In this document: positions 1-8,081 of the stretch, in pieces
How the letters are laid out: the number at the start of each line of letters is the position of its first letter
Numbering within the stretch: the first letter of the stretch is position 1
Source of the DNA: G020353115 sp964389685
GTDB taxonomy: Bacteria; Bacteroidota; Bacteroidia; Bacteroidales; VadinHA17
Length of the DNA stretch: 64,000 bases
Assembly: GCA_964389685.1 (NCBI GenBank)
Contig: CAYMFM010000001.1
Location: 145,136 to 209,135 of the forward strand
Direction: 5' to 3'
Position numbers and translations under genes: made by a program
The notes under the pieces: generated by a model
Seen by the model: only the letters and a program-made list of their open reading frames with translations
The model's database searches: none
What the model was told of the DNA's origin: nothing

Positions 1-349
1 CTCCATAATTGAAGGTAGGATCGTAAATCAGGGCTCCCTGTTCAAAGCAAATATGAGGCACCTGGTTATCATCAAGTTCCAGGTCACAGGAGAAACCGGT
101 ATATCCAGTACTATCGATGACCTTAACCGTCCATTCCCCGTCAATTCTTTCCAGGTATCTCAAGTCGTAAAAATCCAGATCCATGTGAACAAAAACTGGA
201 TTATCAGACTGATCGAGAGCCAGGGAAGAAAAGTACCCAAGGTCATTGCCGCTGCTGTCAGCCACTTCCCGGTTCCACACTTGTGAGTTGGCAGATCCAC
301 ACCACATGCTCAGCATGACAATACCCAGGATTACAGATATTTCTTTCAT
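1..349 (-). CDS. Secreted protein of unknown function, 3' end beyond window
   Basis: The minus-strand frame stays open from an ATG at 347-349 to the window edge, giving 116 residues and no stop, so the C-terminus is missing. Residues 1-23 form a signal peptide (basic MKE start, hydrophobic ILGIVMLSMW stretch, cleavage near SANSQ). The mature part repeats short strand-like stretches such as SLALDQSDNPVFVHMDL and CDLELDDNQVPHICF, the pattern of a beta-propeller or sugar-binding repeat protein, but no family is recognised. It starts 5 bp after the stop of the DUF4412 gene and so is the third gene of the OmpA-like operon. Function is unknown; an envelope or extracellular location is inferred from the signal peptide. 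Confidence 0.7.
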   Translation of the reverse strand, partial: MKEISVILGIVMLSMWCGSANSQVWNREVADSSGNDLGYFSSLALDQSDNPVFVHMDLDFYDLRYLERIDGEWTVKVIDSTGYTGFSCDLELDDNQVPHICFEQGALIYDPTFNYG

Positions 350-354
350 CGGCA

Positions 355-939
355 TCACATTTTAGGCATGTCCATTACCTGGTAGCCCTCGGGGATTTCA
401 AAACTTTGTGCATTGGGGGTCCATGGCTGGATCTCTTTCAGCTCCATCACCAGGCCACCTGATCCATCGATGTGGTTGATCATTTTTATAGGGAAATGGT
501 ATTTATCAGAGGTCCAGATTGTAAACATCTTCTGGTTTGCCTGACCGTATTCATTGCTGTTTTCATTCCATAATTCCGATTTTATGCAATCGATGCCGTT
601 GATCGTCTCCGTTCCTACCTCCTTTAGGGTTCCATTTTTCTTAAAGTACTCGTAGGAGCCAACGGGATCGTTACCCATACTCATTGGGTTTTCAGAAGAG
701 CCCTTCATGGCCATTTTTTGCTGGGGCATCAGCATAATCACCTCTGAGGATCCCAATTTAACGATTATTACTCCTTCCTGACCCTCTTCATTAAATTCGT
801 AACGGTAACCAGCATCGGAGGAATACACTGTAAAGACATGTTCCTTCCCCATACTAGTAAAGAACATTTTTGCACTGAACTGTGCGGACAGAGGCAGGAC
901 AAGTATGCTGAGCATCAGCATACAGATAATTTTTTTCAT
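355..939 (-). CDS. DUF4412 domain secreted protein
   Basis: The product is 194 aa with a clear signal peptide (MKKIICMLMLSILVLPLSAQ). The mature region matches the DUF4412 pattern: a beta-rich fold carrying the phrase MLMPQQKMAMK near residue 72, a GTETINGIDC segment near residue 110 and a hydrophobic C-terminal strand region. These are small periplasmic or outer-membrane-associated proteins of Bacteroidota with no known activity. It lies 18 bp downstream of the OmpA-like gene and 5 bp upstream of the next gene, so the three are very probably one transcript. Start is chosen for the signal peptide. The family call is from memory of the domain; biochemical role unknown. Confidence 0.75.
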   Translation of the reverse strand: MKKIICMLMLSILVLPLSAQFSAKMFFTSMGKEHVFTVYSSDAGYRYEFNEEGQEGVIIVKLGSSEVIMLMPQQKMAMKGSSENPMSMGNDPVGSYEYFKKNGTLKEVGTETINGIDCIKSELWNENSNEYGQANQKMFTIWTSDKYHFPIKMINHIDGSGGLVMELKEIQPWTPNAQSFEIPEGYQVMDMPKM

Positions 940-957
940 TATTGTATAATTTGAGGT

Positions 958-2220
958 TTATAATTTTACAAACTCAACCCTGCGGTTACTGGCTTTCCCT
1001 TCGGGTGTATCGTTGGATGTTACGGGTTTGTTTTCGCCAAATCCTTTGGATGATAACCTGTCTGCTGAGATTCCCATTGACACAAGTTGTTTCAAAACGG
1101 TCCCTGCCCTGTCCTCAGATAATTTTTGGTTAAGATTGTTGTCACCGTCACTGTCGGTATGTCCCTCAATACTTACTGCCACTTCAGGATGCTCATTCAG
1201 CATTTTGTAAATCTCATTGAGAACACCCATTGACTCGGGACGCAGTGTTGCTTTGCCCACGTCAAAGCGGATACCGTTGGAAACGATCTTTCCATCCTGC
1301 AGGAAACGGTCATAATACTTGACTCCTCCCTCAGCCAGCCTGAAATTTTTGATAAAAAACTGGTTATGATCCGATGCATGATACGCATGCAAGGACACCC
1401 CCATCGGGTCAAATGCAAGATGAGGAATATTAATAAGTCGGGTTTCATTAATATAGGCTTTCATCTTTCCGTTTGTACAAGCAATGGCTATATGGGCCCA
1501 CTGGTTTTCTATTGAACCATTATTCGGAAGAGTACTGCTTGCGGGGCTAAGATTCATTCCCTTGTAGTATATTCCAAGGTTTGCATATTCCGAAGAAACC
1601 CGCTGGTTTTTCCTGTCATAAAAGAAAACATGGAATGTGTTATGGTTATTCATATACAGGTCAAACTCGATCGTAAAGACCTCTGGCAGATAATCGATTT
1701 CCGGGTTTTTCAGGTAGGGAATAATTGTGGGTGAGCCTCCCCTGAACATAACGATGTTATCGCCCCCGAACTGCGCATTTTCAACAGTCCCCTGTACCAG
1801 GTCCCACCTGGATGGGAACTCACCATTCTCTTCTCCGGTAAGGTTATCCTCAAAAATGATCTTATCGCCGGGAACAAAATCGTAACGGCTCCAGGCGAGT
1901 GTTAGTGCATCTTTGGTATCAGTGGGCCCGGTTGCATTTTCGGCATTTCCAGTGCCCGCAATCTGTTCGGTTGCTGCACCGGGCTCCTCGACCTGCTCTT
2001 TTTCAACTGCCACACTATCCTCTTCGGTGAGAACTCCTTCAATTCCTTTCTCGAGCCCATCAAAGCCCTTATTTACTGTTTCGTCTGCCTTCTTGTTGGC
2101 ACGCTTGTTTGCCTCCTTGCTTATTTTCTTCTTCAGGTTCAGTTTAACCTGGCAGGATGCATCAAATGGCGTGATAAGAAGAACTGCAACAAGAAGTGTG
2201 AAAATTGTTCTGGTTTTCAT
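958..2220 (-). CDS. OmpA-like peptidoglycan-binding envelope protein
   Basis: This 420-aa protein has a signal peptide (residues 1-23), then a charged KKISKEANKRANKKADETVNK helical stretch, an acidic linker, a jelly-roll-like middle (about 110-300, laminin-G/concanavalin type by its strand pattern) and a C-terminal OmpA domain (about 318-420). The OmpA signature is clear: IRFDVGKATLRPES, then VSIEGHTDSDGDNNLNQKLSEDRA and a final SNRRVEF. Such domains bind diaminopimelate in peptidoglycan and anchor the outer membrane. It is first in a three-gene operon and is preceded by three 21-bp-spaced ATACTAAT repeats next to a LytTR regulator gene, so control by that regulator is likely. The identity of the middle domain is inferred. 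Confidence 0.85.
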   Translation of the reverse strand: MKTRTIFTLLVAVLLITPFDASCQVKLNLKKKISKEANKRANKKADETVNKGFDGLEKGIEGVLTEEDSVAVEKEQVEEPGAATEQIAGTGNAENATGPTDTKDALTLAWSRYDFVPGDKIIFEDNLTGEENGEFPSRWDLVQGTVENAQFGGDNIVMFRGGSPTIIPYLKNPEIDYLPEVFTIEFDLYMNNHNTFHVFFYDRKNQRVSSEYANLGIYYKGMNLSPASSTLPNNGSIENQWAHIAIACTNGKMKAYINETRLINIPHLAFDPMGVSLHAYHASDHNQFFIKNFRLAEGGVKYYDRFLQDGKIVSNGIRFDVGKATLRPESMGVLNEIYKMLNEHPEVAVSIEGHTDSDGDNNLNQKLSEDRAGTVLKQLVSMGISADRLSSKGFGENKPVTSNDTPEGKASNRRVEFVKL

Positions 2221-2276
2221 AATGCTAATCTTTTTTATTTAAAATTACGACTTCCGAAGAAGATTTAAAAGCAAAG

Positions 2277-2326
2277 ATTAGTATCTGCCAGAATTGAATT
2301 AGTATCGGGGTATGAATTATTAGTAT
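2277..2326 (-). promoter_or_regulatory. Putative LytTR operator: three ATACTAAT repeats at 21-bp period
   Basis: On the minus strand the octamer ATACTAAT occurs at 2319-2326, 2298-2305 and 2277-2284, each start exactly 21 bp from the last, placing the copies on one face of the helix. LytTR-domain regulators are known to bind direct repeats of about 9 bp separated by 12-13 bp, which this matches. The array sits between the LytTR regulator gene and the OmpA-like operon. The last copy runs into TAATCTTTG, a near match to the Bacteroidota -7 box TAnnTTTG with one extra base. Binding is inferred; spacing and identity are seen directly. Confidence 0.65.
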
Positions 2327-2332
2327 TGATCA

Positions 2333-3091
2333 TTAATCCAGGTAAAGCGAATCATTGATTGCCTGTATAACCTGTTTTTTGAGGTTTTGTGATACTGGAA
2401 TTTTGGATTTATCCTTCAGTAGAAGGTATCCCCCGTCACGTTTAACAAACCGGTCGACCCAGACAATATTTACCAGGTGTGACTGGTGAACACGTATCAT
2501 TCCCGATCCTGTAAGGAGTGTATCAAATTCTTTAATGGTACGTGAAACCATGATCCTGCTTCCATCTGATAATATAAAGCGGGTGTAGTTACTGTCAGCC
2601 TCAGCCCTGATAATATCTGGTATTGCCACAAGATGAAGGTTCTCGGATGTATGTAACACGATCCTTTTCAGAACTCTCCTGTTTTCCAGATTTTCCTTAA
2701 GAGCCTGCAGTTTAACCTGCTCCTCTTCATTATTAATCAGCCTGTTTGCCTTATCCACAGCTTTGCAAAGATCATCCGTGTCGAATGGTTTTAAGACAAA
2801 ATCAAGTGCACTTAACTTGATGGCGTCCAGTGCATACTCCTGGTGTGCGGTAATAAAAATTACCTTGAAATCAATGGATGGCAATTTATTAAGAAGATCG
2901 AACCCGGTCCCATCCGGCAGTTCAACATCGAGAAACAGCAGGTCAGGGTGATGCTCAAGGATCGATACATAACCCTCCTGCACGGAGCCAACACTGGACA
3001 CAATATCAATACCTGGATAGTTATCCTTAAGTATAGCCGAGATAGAATTTCTAACTGCAGCCTCATCATCCACGATAATAATCTTCATCAC
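2333..3091 (-). CDS. LytTR-family response regulator
   Basis: The 252-aa protein has an N-terminal receiver domain (1-120) with the acidic pair D8/D9, phospho-acceptor D55 in LFLDVELPDGTG, the conserved T in VIFITAHQ and K in LKPFD. A LytTR DNA-binding domain fills about 150-248 (RIVLHTSENLHLVAIPDIIRAEAD, VSRTIKEF, IRVHQSHLVN, LKDKSKIPVSQ). It is cytoplasmic and activates or represses transcription once phosphorylated. The histidine-kinase gene ends 13 bp upstream, so the two form a two-component operon. The three ATACTAAT repeats directly downstream are the probable target. The alternative start one codon later (the sequence begins Met-Met) makes no difference to the domains. Confidence 0.93.
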   Translation of the reverse strand: MMKIIIVDDEAAVRNSISAILKDNYPGIDIVSSVGSVQEGYVSILEHHPDLLFLDVELPDGTGFDLLNKLPSIDFKVIFITAHQEYALDAIKLSALDFVLKPFDTDDLCKAVDKANRLINNEEEQVKLQALKENLENRRVLKRIVLHTSENLHLVAIPDIIRAEADSNYTRFILSDGSRIMVSRTIKEFDTLLTGSGMIRVHQSHLVNIVWVDRFVKRDGGYLLLKDKSKIPVSQNLKKQVIQAINDSLYLD

Positions 3092-3104
3092 GTTAAAATA
3101 TTAA

Positions 3105-5255
3105 TCAGGCAAATACCTTCCTGACCGGCATCAATATAATAACTTTTGTGCCGGATGGCTGTGATTCTTCATACAGGTCTTTTATCTCGTAGGAGATATT
3201 TTTGCTTTTCGTTGTTTTCCTGAAATAATCAAGTCTGTTCTTGATTAAATCTGTGGAGATTGACTTTTTCTTTATGCTTTTTTCCTGGTTTTCAACTGCC
3301 TGTTTCCTTCCCACTCCATTATCTGTCACTTCCAGCTTCATCAGTTCCTCCTCCAGCGTATATGATATTTCCAGTTTTCCACCATCCTTTTTATTCATCA
3401 GGCCATGCTCAACAGAGTTCTCAAGGCATGGCTGGGCAAGCATAGGGGGGACAGAAATATTTTCTGTATCGATCGGACTATCAATATTGAATTTATATTC
3501 AAATTCTGTTTCAAATCTGAGTTGCTGTACATCAAGGTATAGCTTCAGGGTCTCAATTTCTTTATCAAGGGGTATGAATTCTTCCCGGGAATTCTCAAGA
3601 ATATTACGCATCAGGCTGGCGATCTTAACCAGGAAAGTATTTGCCTTTTCGGGCTGACCTGCAAGAATAAGGTCCTGTACAGCACAGAGGGAGTTAAATA
3701 TAAAATGCGGGTTCATCTGTGCCCTGAGCAGCCTTTGTTCCAGGTCTATCCTGGCATACCGTGCCCTCAACCGGGTATTATGGATATAGAATATTGAAAT
3801 AATAATTAGCAATAGTACCAGTATGATCAATCCCTTTACATAGAGATTTTGTTGTTTGATTTTGTTTTCACTAATCAACAGCTCCTGCCTGTGTTCAAGT
3901 TCAACCGCCTCCTGTTTCCTGTCATACTCGTTCTGAATTTCCAGCCGTGTTATCTTCTTCAGGAATTCGTTGTTGTTTATACTGTCAATAATTGTATGGT
4001 ACTCCTTCAGGTAGTCAAAAGCAAGGTCTTTCCTTCCTGTTTCACTGAAAATATCACTGAGAAGGATGGCAGCAGAAGATACTTTAATTGGTTCATTTTG
4101 TTTCACTGCCATCCGATAAGCCTTTTTAGCATTATCCAGGGCTTCATCATAATTATTCCTTCTTCTCTGAACACGCGCCAGGGTAAGAAGGTAAGATGCA
4201 AGCTCAGGATCATTTGATCTTTCTGCAAGGCTTATTGATCTTGAGATATAATAATATGCCGAATCCAGTTCACCTTTAAGTAAAAAGGTTGCGGCTATAT
4301 TATGGCATGCACCTGCAACTCCGAATGAAAGGTTCATCTTCTCGTTAAGATGCAGACACTTTCTTAGAAAATAGAGCGAGCTATCATGCTGGTCCTGTGC
4401 AGCATATATCTGGGATATATTGTTCAGGGTTTTACTCAGCTCCCAGAGGTCACCGGTTCGTTCAGATATTGGTGCTTTCTTAAAATTAAACTCCAGCGCT
4501 TTATTATACTCTTTCTGGTAGAAGTACATTAAAGCGATCGAGCCATAGGCAATGGCCAGTCCGCTTGAATCATTTTTTAATTCCCAGAGCCTGAGGGCTT
4601 CAAAATATGAATCGATTGCCTCATTGAACAACAACATATCCTTATATATGTTACCCAGTGTATTCAGTGCGTCTGCAAGAGGAACGGTATCGTTGATTGA
4701 CCGGGCTGTTTCAATGGCCCTGTTTGTCATTTCAAGTGCACCATCAAAATCACTTTTTTGCCTTGCCAGGTAGGTAAGGGCACTGAGGGCATTTACCATG
4801 CCCCGTTTATCGCCTGCTTTTTCAAAATTCTCCAGGCTTAGCCTGCTATACTTTTCCGATTCGTCAAGATTGCCTTTAAAGCTGTATACATATGCCAGTC
4901 CGTAGCAGGCTCGTGCCACGCCGGTGATATCTTCAATTTCCCTGTAGAGCCTGAGAGCCTGGTGATTGTAATAACCGGCACTATCACCGAGGTTATACCT
5001 GGCAAGATAAGCCATCCCGAGGGCCAGGCTGGCATCGGCCATCCCTTTTTTGTACATGATCTCTCGGGAGGCCGATAATGCCCTGTGAGCGTCTCTTATT
5101 GCAAGATCGGGATTCCTCCTGGCAACAATATATGCCTGTCGTGTCTGGCTGTTTATTGACGCAGTATCGACCGTTACATCCTGGGTAGTCCCCAAAGCCA
5201 TGGTCTGGTAAGACATGGTAAGTAGTAGTATTACAATAATTGACAGAAACCCCAT
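3105..5255 (-). CDS. TPR-containing LytS-type sensor histidine kinase
   Basis: The 716-aa protein has an N-terminal signal or anchor segment (MGFLSIIVILLLTMSYQTMA), a long periplasmic array of TPRs (about 35-430; repeated A-L-x-x-G-x-A-x-x-Y motifs), a short coiled region, one membrane helix at about 472-492, and a PF06580-type kinase core. The phospho-acceptor is H517 in AQMNPHFIFNSL. The ATP-binding part shows PCLENSVEHGL (N box) and VTDNGVGR (G1 box). It senses an unknown envelope signal through the TPRs and phosphorylates the LytTR regulator encoded 13 bp downstream. This architecture is common in Bacteroidota. The ligand cannot be inferred, though the neighbouring OmpA-like operon hints at envelope state. 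Confidence 0.93.
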   Translation of the reverse strand: MGFLSIIVILLLTMSYQTMALGTTQDVTVDTASINSQTRQAYIVARRNPDLAIRDAHRALSASREIMYKKGMADASLALGMAYLARYNLGDSAGYYNHQALRLYREIEDITGVARACYGLAYVYSFKGNLDESEKYSRLSLENFEKAGDKRGMVNALSALTYLARQKSDFDGALEMTNRAIETARSINDTVPLADALNTLGNIYKDMLLFNEAIDSYFEALRLWELKNDSSGLAIAYGSIALMYFYQKEYNKALEFNFKKAPISERTGDLWELSKTLNNISQIYAAQDQHDSSLYFLRKCLHLNEKMNLSFGVAGACHNIAATFLLKGELDSAYYYISRSISLAERSNDPELASYLLTLARVQRRRNNYDEALDNAKKAYRMAVKQNEPIKVSSAAILLSDIFSETGRKDLAFDYLKEYHTIIDSINNNEFLKKITRLEIQNEYDRKQEAVELEHRQELLISENKIKQQNLYVKGLIILVLLLIIISIFYIHNTRLRARYARIDLEQRLLRAQMNPHFIFNSLCAVQDLILAGQPEKANTFLVKIASLMRNILENSREEFIPLDKEIETLKLYLDVQQLRFETEFEYKFNIDSPIDTENISVPPMLAQPCLENSVEHGLMNKKDGGKLEISYTLEEELMKLEVTDNGVGRKQAVENQEKSIKKKSISTDLIKNRLDYFRKTTKSKNISYEIKDLYEESQPSGTKVIILMPVRKVFA

Positions 5256-5282
5256 ATGACAAGTCCATTCAATAAATCTGAC

Positions 5283-5307
5283 TTATTAAAATTATAAATT
5301 TTAATAA
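5283..5307. repeat. 25-bp AT-only perfect inverted repeat
   Basis: Arms TTATTAAAATT (5283-5293) and AATTTTAATAA (5297-5307) surround a 3-bp centre ATA. It lies 28 bp upstream of the histidine-kinase start and contains no G or C. It may be a regulatory site of the kinase operon or simply AT-rich spacer; there is no adjacent GC stem, so it is not a typical terminator. Confidence 0.5.
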
Positions 5308-5383
5308 TAAATCACCAATGAGTTTAATAAAAACTGGTAGCTGGTTGTCCCCCTGGCCATAATTTTATCCTGGCTCTACGATC

Positions 5384-6131
5384 TTACATCGGGAGTGGCT
5401 AAATAAGGAGGATATGGAAAAAGCCATGGAATATTTTGAAAAAGCCATCGAAATAGATCCCGAATGGACTGCTCCCTATACAGGTTTGGCAGAGGCATGG
5501 GCCGGGCTCGGATATTTTGGGTTTATCCCGGAAAATATTGGCTATCAAAATAGTTATAAATACCTCAACAAAGCACTGGAATTGGACCCCAATTCTGCCA
5601 ATTCACATTATGTAAAAGCGTTAACAGCAGTTTGGACTGAATGGGATTGGGAGAAAGGTGAAAAGGAATTTTTAAAAACCCTTGAGTTGAATCCTAATGA
5701 CGCATTATGTCGGATGTACTATGCCCATTTACTGATGATCCTTCGCAGGTCTGATGAAGCCGTATACCATGCTAAACTGGGCCTGGAACTGGATCCGATG
5801 AAGCCTCTGGTACTGGGATGATGAGGTAAAAACACAGGTTGAAAAAGTCCTTTATGAACATGGCTTTGTCGCTGCTATAGAGGAACTGTTTGAGCTTAAT
5901 GAGAAGTTTGGGAAAGCGGGTTGCCGGATAAGAGACGTTAACAAGATGTTTTGGTATTTACAACTGAATGATTTTGATAAAGCATTGGATTATCTTGAAA
6001 AATTGTATGAGACCTCTTTCACGGAAATGCCTTACTTTGCGACCAATCTTTACAAATATGAACAATTGAAATCCTACCCCAGGTATGTTGAGATCCTTAA
6101 AAAAATGAACCTGCCTTTGCCAGAAGATTGA
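5384..6131 (+). pseudogene. Decayed TPR-repeat gene (C-terminal part of a TolB-like/TPR family)
   Basis: Coding similarity begins without a start near 5384 (LHREWLNKED...) and runs through TPR units MEKAMEYFEKAIEIDPEW, YLNKALELDPNSANSHY and FLKTLELNPNDALCRMYY to about 5820. It then changes frame: the next frame reads WYWDDEVKTQVEKVLYEHGF from about 5811 and continues as VAAIEELFELNEKFGKAG to a stop at 6129-6131. In related proteins several TPRs lie between these two blocks, so both an internal deletion and a frame change are likely, along with loss of the N-terminal half. A possible intact relative starts at 63038. Read as a dead gene; a short expressed TPR protein of 135 aa from 5414 is possible but less likely. 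Confidence 0.7.
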
Positions 6132-6207
6132 TGGAAACATTAATTGGGAATAGTGAAGAAATCTGATAAATAATTAATCCTTCCCAGGATGATCGGCACC
6201 CGGAGTA

Positions 6208-6314
6208 AGTCATACGATGACTTGCCCTGGAGGTTAAACACATCCTCAAATTCAGACGTGCGATGATCATTGGATGAACTTCCTGCTGAATGCCTGTTGA
6301 GTCATCGTATGACT
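6208..6314. repeat. Pair of 15-bp inverted copies, each nearly palindromic
   Basis: AGTCATACGATGACT at 6208-6222 is repeated as its exact reverse complement AGTCATCGTATGACT at 6300-6314, 77 bp apart. Each copy is itself a hairpin (AGTCAT/ATGACT around a 3-bp centre). The stretch between holds no plausible gene. Together with 6315-6429, this non-coding region has nothing else recognisable apart from another TAGCGG-like sequence near 6391. Confidence 0.6.
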
Positions 6315-6429
6315 CTATTCATTCCTCTTTGAGATTTGGTATTTTGTAATTGAAAAGCATTTGTTGTTTGATTTTTGGGATTTGTTGTTTTAGCGGCGGA
6401 GTGGGACTTTTGGACTGCGTACTTTATTT

Positions 6430-6804
6430 GTAGCGGAGTAGCTGTGCTGATCCGGTATAGGTGGTCCATCACTGAAAACCTTAACCTGCGAATGAATTCA
6501 GTAGCGGGGTATGGTCCATGCCTTTGGCATAAACCATGATCCGGTATTGGGGAGTTCTTCAACAAATTGCACCCTGCTTCGCAGGGCATTTCATTTGCCT
6601 CGCAGCCCTTGCAATTTGTTGAGGTCGGTAGCGGATTAATTTCATTGATCCGGGGTTGGTTGTCCCAGCCCCAAAATCCCCTGGGCCTTTGGCCCATGTG
6701 TCTTTTTCATATATACCCTTATGAAAGCTTGCTTTCAACGGCTCTATATGAAAAATCCCCAGTCGCTTCGCGGCAGGGGATTTTGTTGAGGTCGGTAGCG
6801 GATT
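6430..6804. repeat. Array of tRNA-3'-like repeats with nested palindromes
   Basis: A unit bounded by GTAGCGG and TGATCCGG occurs at 6430-6455 (26 bp), 6501-6544 (44 bp) and 6628-6653 (26 bp). The 44-bp copy is longer because a palindrome (ATGCCTTTGGCAT) fills its centre. A 23-bp exact direct repeat covers 6615-6637 and 6782-6804; the second copy is the 3' end of the tRNA-Cys gene plus its trailer. Between them lie hairpins: CAACAAATTGCA/TGCAATTTGTTG (6569-6620) enclosing CCCTGC..GCAGGG; AAAATCCCCTG/CAGGGGATTTT (6673-6784) enclosing GGGCC..GGCCC and TTTTTCATATA/TATATGAAAAA, which in turn encloses TGAAAGC..GCTTTCA. No credible coding capacity is seen. Confidence 0.75.
6751..6784 (-). terminator. 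Intrinsic terminator of tRNA-Cys
   Basis: Read on the minus strand just after the tRNA, AAAATCCCC pairs with GGGGATTTTT around a loop containing GCGAAGCG, and the stem runs into T residues. Position and T tract fit a rho-independent terminator. The same arm sequence AAAATCCCCTG recurs at 6673, so the stem could also pair with that distal copy. Confidence 0.65.
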
Positions 6805-6859
6805 CGAACCGCTGTCCCCGGTTTTGCAGACCGGTGCCTAACCACTCGGCCAACCGACC
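6789..6859 (-). tRNA. tRNA-Cys (GCA)
   Basis: The minus strand folds as a 71-nt tRNA: acceptor GGTCGGT (5') pairs with ACCGACC (3'), followed by discriminator T, which is the cysteine identity base. The anticodon loop CTGCAAA sits on stem CCGGT/ACCGG and gives anticodon GCA. The T loop carries GTTCGAATC and the D arm GGCCGAGTGGTTAGGC. CCA is not encoded. The 3' end is duplicated 167 bp away as part of a repeat array. A -7 promoter box lies 21 bp upstream. Confidence 0.97.
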
Positions 6860-6879
6860 GTTATTTTCAATCAGAAATG

Positions 6880-6887
6880 CAAAGTTA
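6880..6887 (-). promoter_or_regulatory. -7 box for tRNA-Cys
   Basis: The minus strand reads TAACTTTG, an exact match to the Bacteroidota primary-sigma -7 consensus TAnnTTTG, ending 20 bp before the tRNA 5' end. No convincing -33 TTG is seen at the usual distance. Confidence 0.55.
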
Positions 6888-6980
6888 ATCAAAAATTACA
6901 TTAGACCAGCCGATTTCCGATCCCTAAATATTCCGGTTTTCTTATGAGATCATGGGAAAAATGGTAATTTTAATCGCACC

Positions 6981-8081
6981 ATGTCTGCAAAATCCATGCA
7001 TTACATAAAAACTGCTGTCACGGGAATGGTCCTGGTTCTGTTGGTGTCCTGCTCCGATGCTGATTATCAGGAAAAATACGGGAAGTACCTGCTCACGGCA
7101 GAGGAGATTGAGACCATACAGCGGCACGAACTGGGAAAAGCCATCTACTCCACTTCTGTGGCAACCCGGGAGGGAAACGTGGTTGTGGGTTCACACGATA
7201 AATGCGTCTATTTTTTTTCAAACCAGGGTGAAATCATTTCAAGATATAAGACAGACGGATGGGTGCATGCATCACCCTGCCTGCTTTCGAATGGCACTAT
7301 AGCTATCGGATCCTATGACAACCACATCTACTTTTTTTCAGGAAATGGTAAACCCTTACATGGGATAAAACCAGGGGGTAAAATTTTTACCAGTATCGCT
7401 GAAATGCCGGACAACAGGATCGTTTTTGGCTCAAACAAACGGGGCATTGTTTTTTACGACGCGGCGGACAGTTCCTATTCATGTATCCCCACAAAGCGAT
7501 TAACTCACGGAAGCCCTGCCATCCTTTCCGGTAAGTGTGTGGCGATCGGATCAAATGACAGGCAACTGTACCTGTTAAATCAAACAGGCGAAGTACTGGC
7601 AACGGTGAAAACCGGCGGCTGGATTGTTCACTCCGCCCCTCTGGAATTGAACGATTCCAGCATTGCTGTTGGCTGCTATGATCATCACCTCTATATCATG
7701 AATAGGAAGGGAGAAACCATCCAACGGTTTGAAACAGGGGGGAAGATCCATTCATCACCCATTCAGCTTTCCAATGGCAACATTGTATTCGGATCGTTTG
7801 ACGGATGTGTGTACTTTCTGAACCATGAGGGAAGGCTGCTGAATCGGTTTGAAACAGGAGGGAAAGTGGTCTCTTCTCCTGCCCGCCTTTCCGATGAAAC
7901 GGTGATCATCGGTTCGTTTGACAAATGTCTTTATTTTTTTAGTCCGGAAGGAGTGATAAAGGGTATTTACTCTGCAAGGGGCAAGATCTTTTCCTCGCCA
8001 CTGGTTCTGCAGGACAATACAATAGTCCTTTGTACAACAAACGGGATCATTGAATTCATCCGATTAAAAAACCCGGACTGA
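6981..8081 (+). CDS. PQQ/BamB-like beta-propeller lipoprotein
   Basis: The 366-aa product has a lipoprotein signal with lipobox LLVSC (C24). Then come about eight blades of roughly 40 residues, each with a form of VVVGSHDKCVYFFSNQGE, IAIGSYDNHIYFFSGNG, IAVGCYDHHLYIMNRKGE and VIIGSFDKCLYFFSPEG, linked by KTGGWIVHSAP or ETGGKIHSSP. This is the PQQ-like repeat propeller also found in BamB. It is exported and lipid-anchored, probably periplasmic. The repeats are unusually regular and share a G-S/G-C-Y/F-D signature, which suggests recent internal duplication. No catalytic residues or partner gene are evident; it stands alone between tRNA-Cys and a convergent gene. It could bind a ligand or serve as a scaffold. 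Confidence 0.85.
   Translation: MSAKSMHYIKTAVTGMVLVLLVSCSDADYQEKYGKYLLTAEEIETIQRHELGKAIYSTSVATREGNVVVGSHDKCVYFFSNQGEIISRYKTDGWVHASPCLLSNGTIAIGSYDNHIYFFSGNGKPLHGIKPGGKIFTSIAEMPDNRIVFGSNKRGIVFYDAADSSYSCIPTKRLTHGSPAILSGKCVAIGSNDRQLYLLNQTGEVLATVKTGGWIVHSAPLELNDSSIAVGCYDHHLYIMNRKGETIQRFETGGKIHSSPIQLSNGNIVFGSFDGCVYFLNHEGRLLNRFETGGKVVSSPARLSDETVIIGSFDKCLYFFSPEGVIKGIYSARGKIFSSPLVLQDNTIVLCTTNGIIEFIRLKNPD

Noticed and set aside
5414..5821. Intact 135-aa TPR protein
   Set aside because: Family similarity continues upstream of this ATG and downstream in another frame, so a broken gene is the better reading.
6569..6637. Integron attC site
   Set aside because: The palindrome ends in GTTGAGG-like sequence but has no paired RYYYAAC/GTTRRRY boxes in the correct spacing and no integrase is present.
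6302..6697. 131-aa minus-strand reading frame beside tRNA-Cys
   Set aside because: It covers the palindromic array, has repeat-like Pro/Asn/Lys composition and no family features; the frame is open because the repeats lack stops.
6567..6947. 126-aa plus-strand reading frame over the tRNA
   Set aside because: It is antisense to tRNA-Cys and runs through the inverted repeats.
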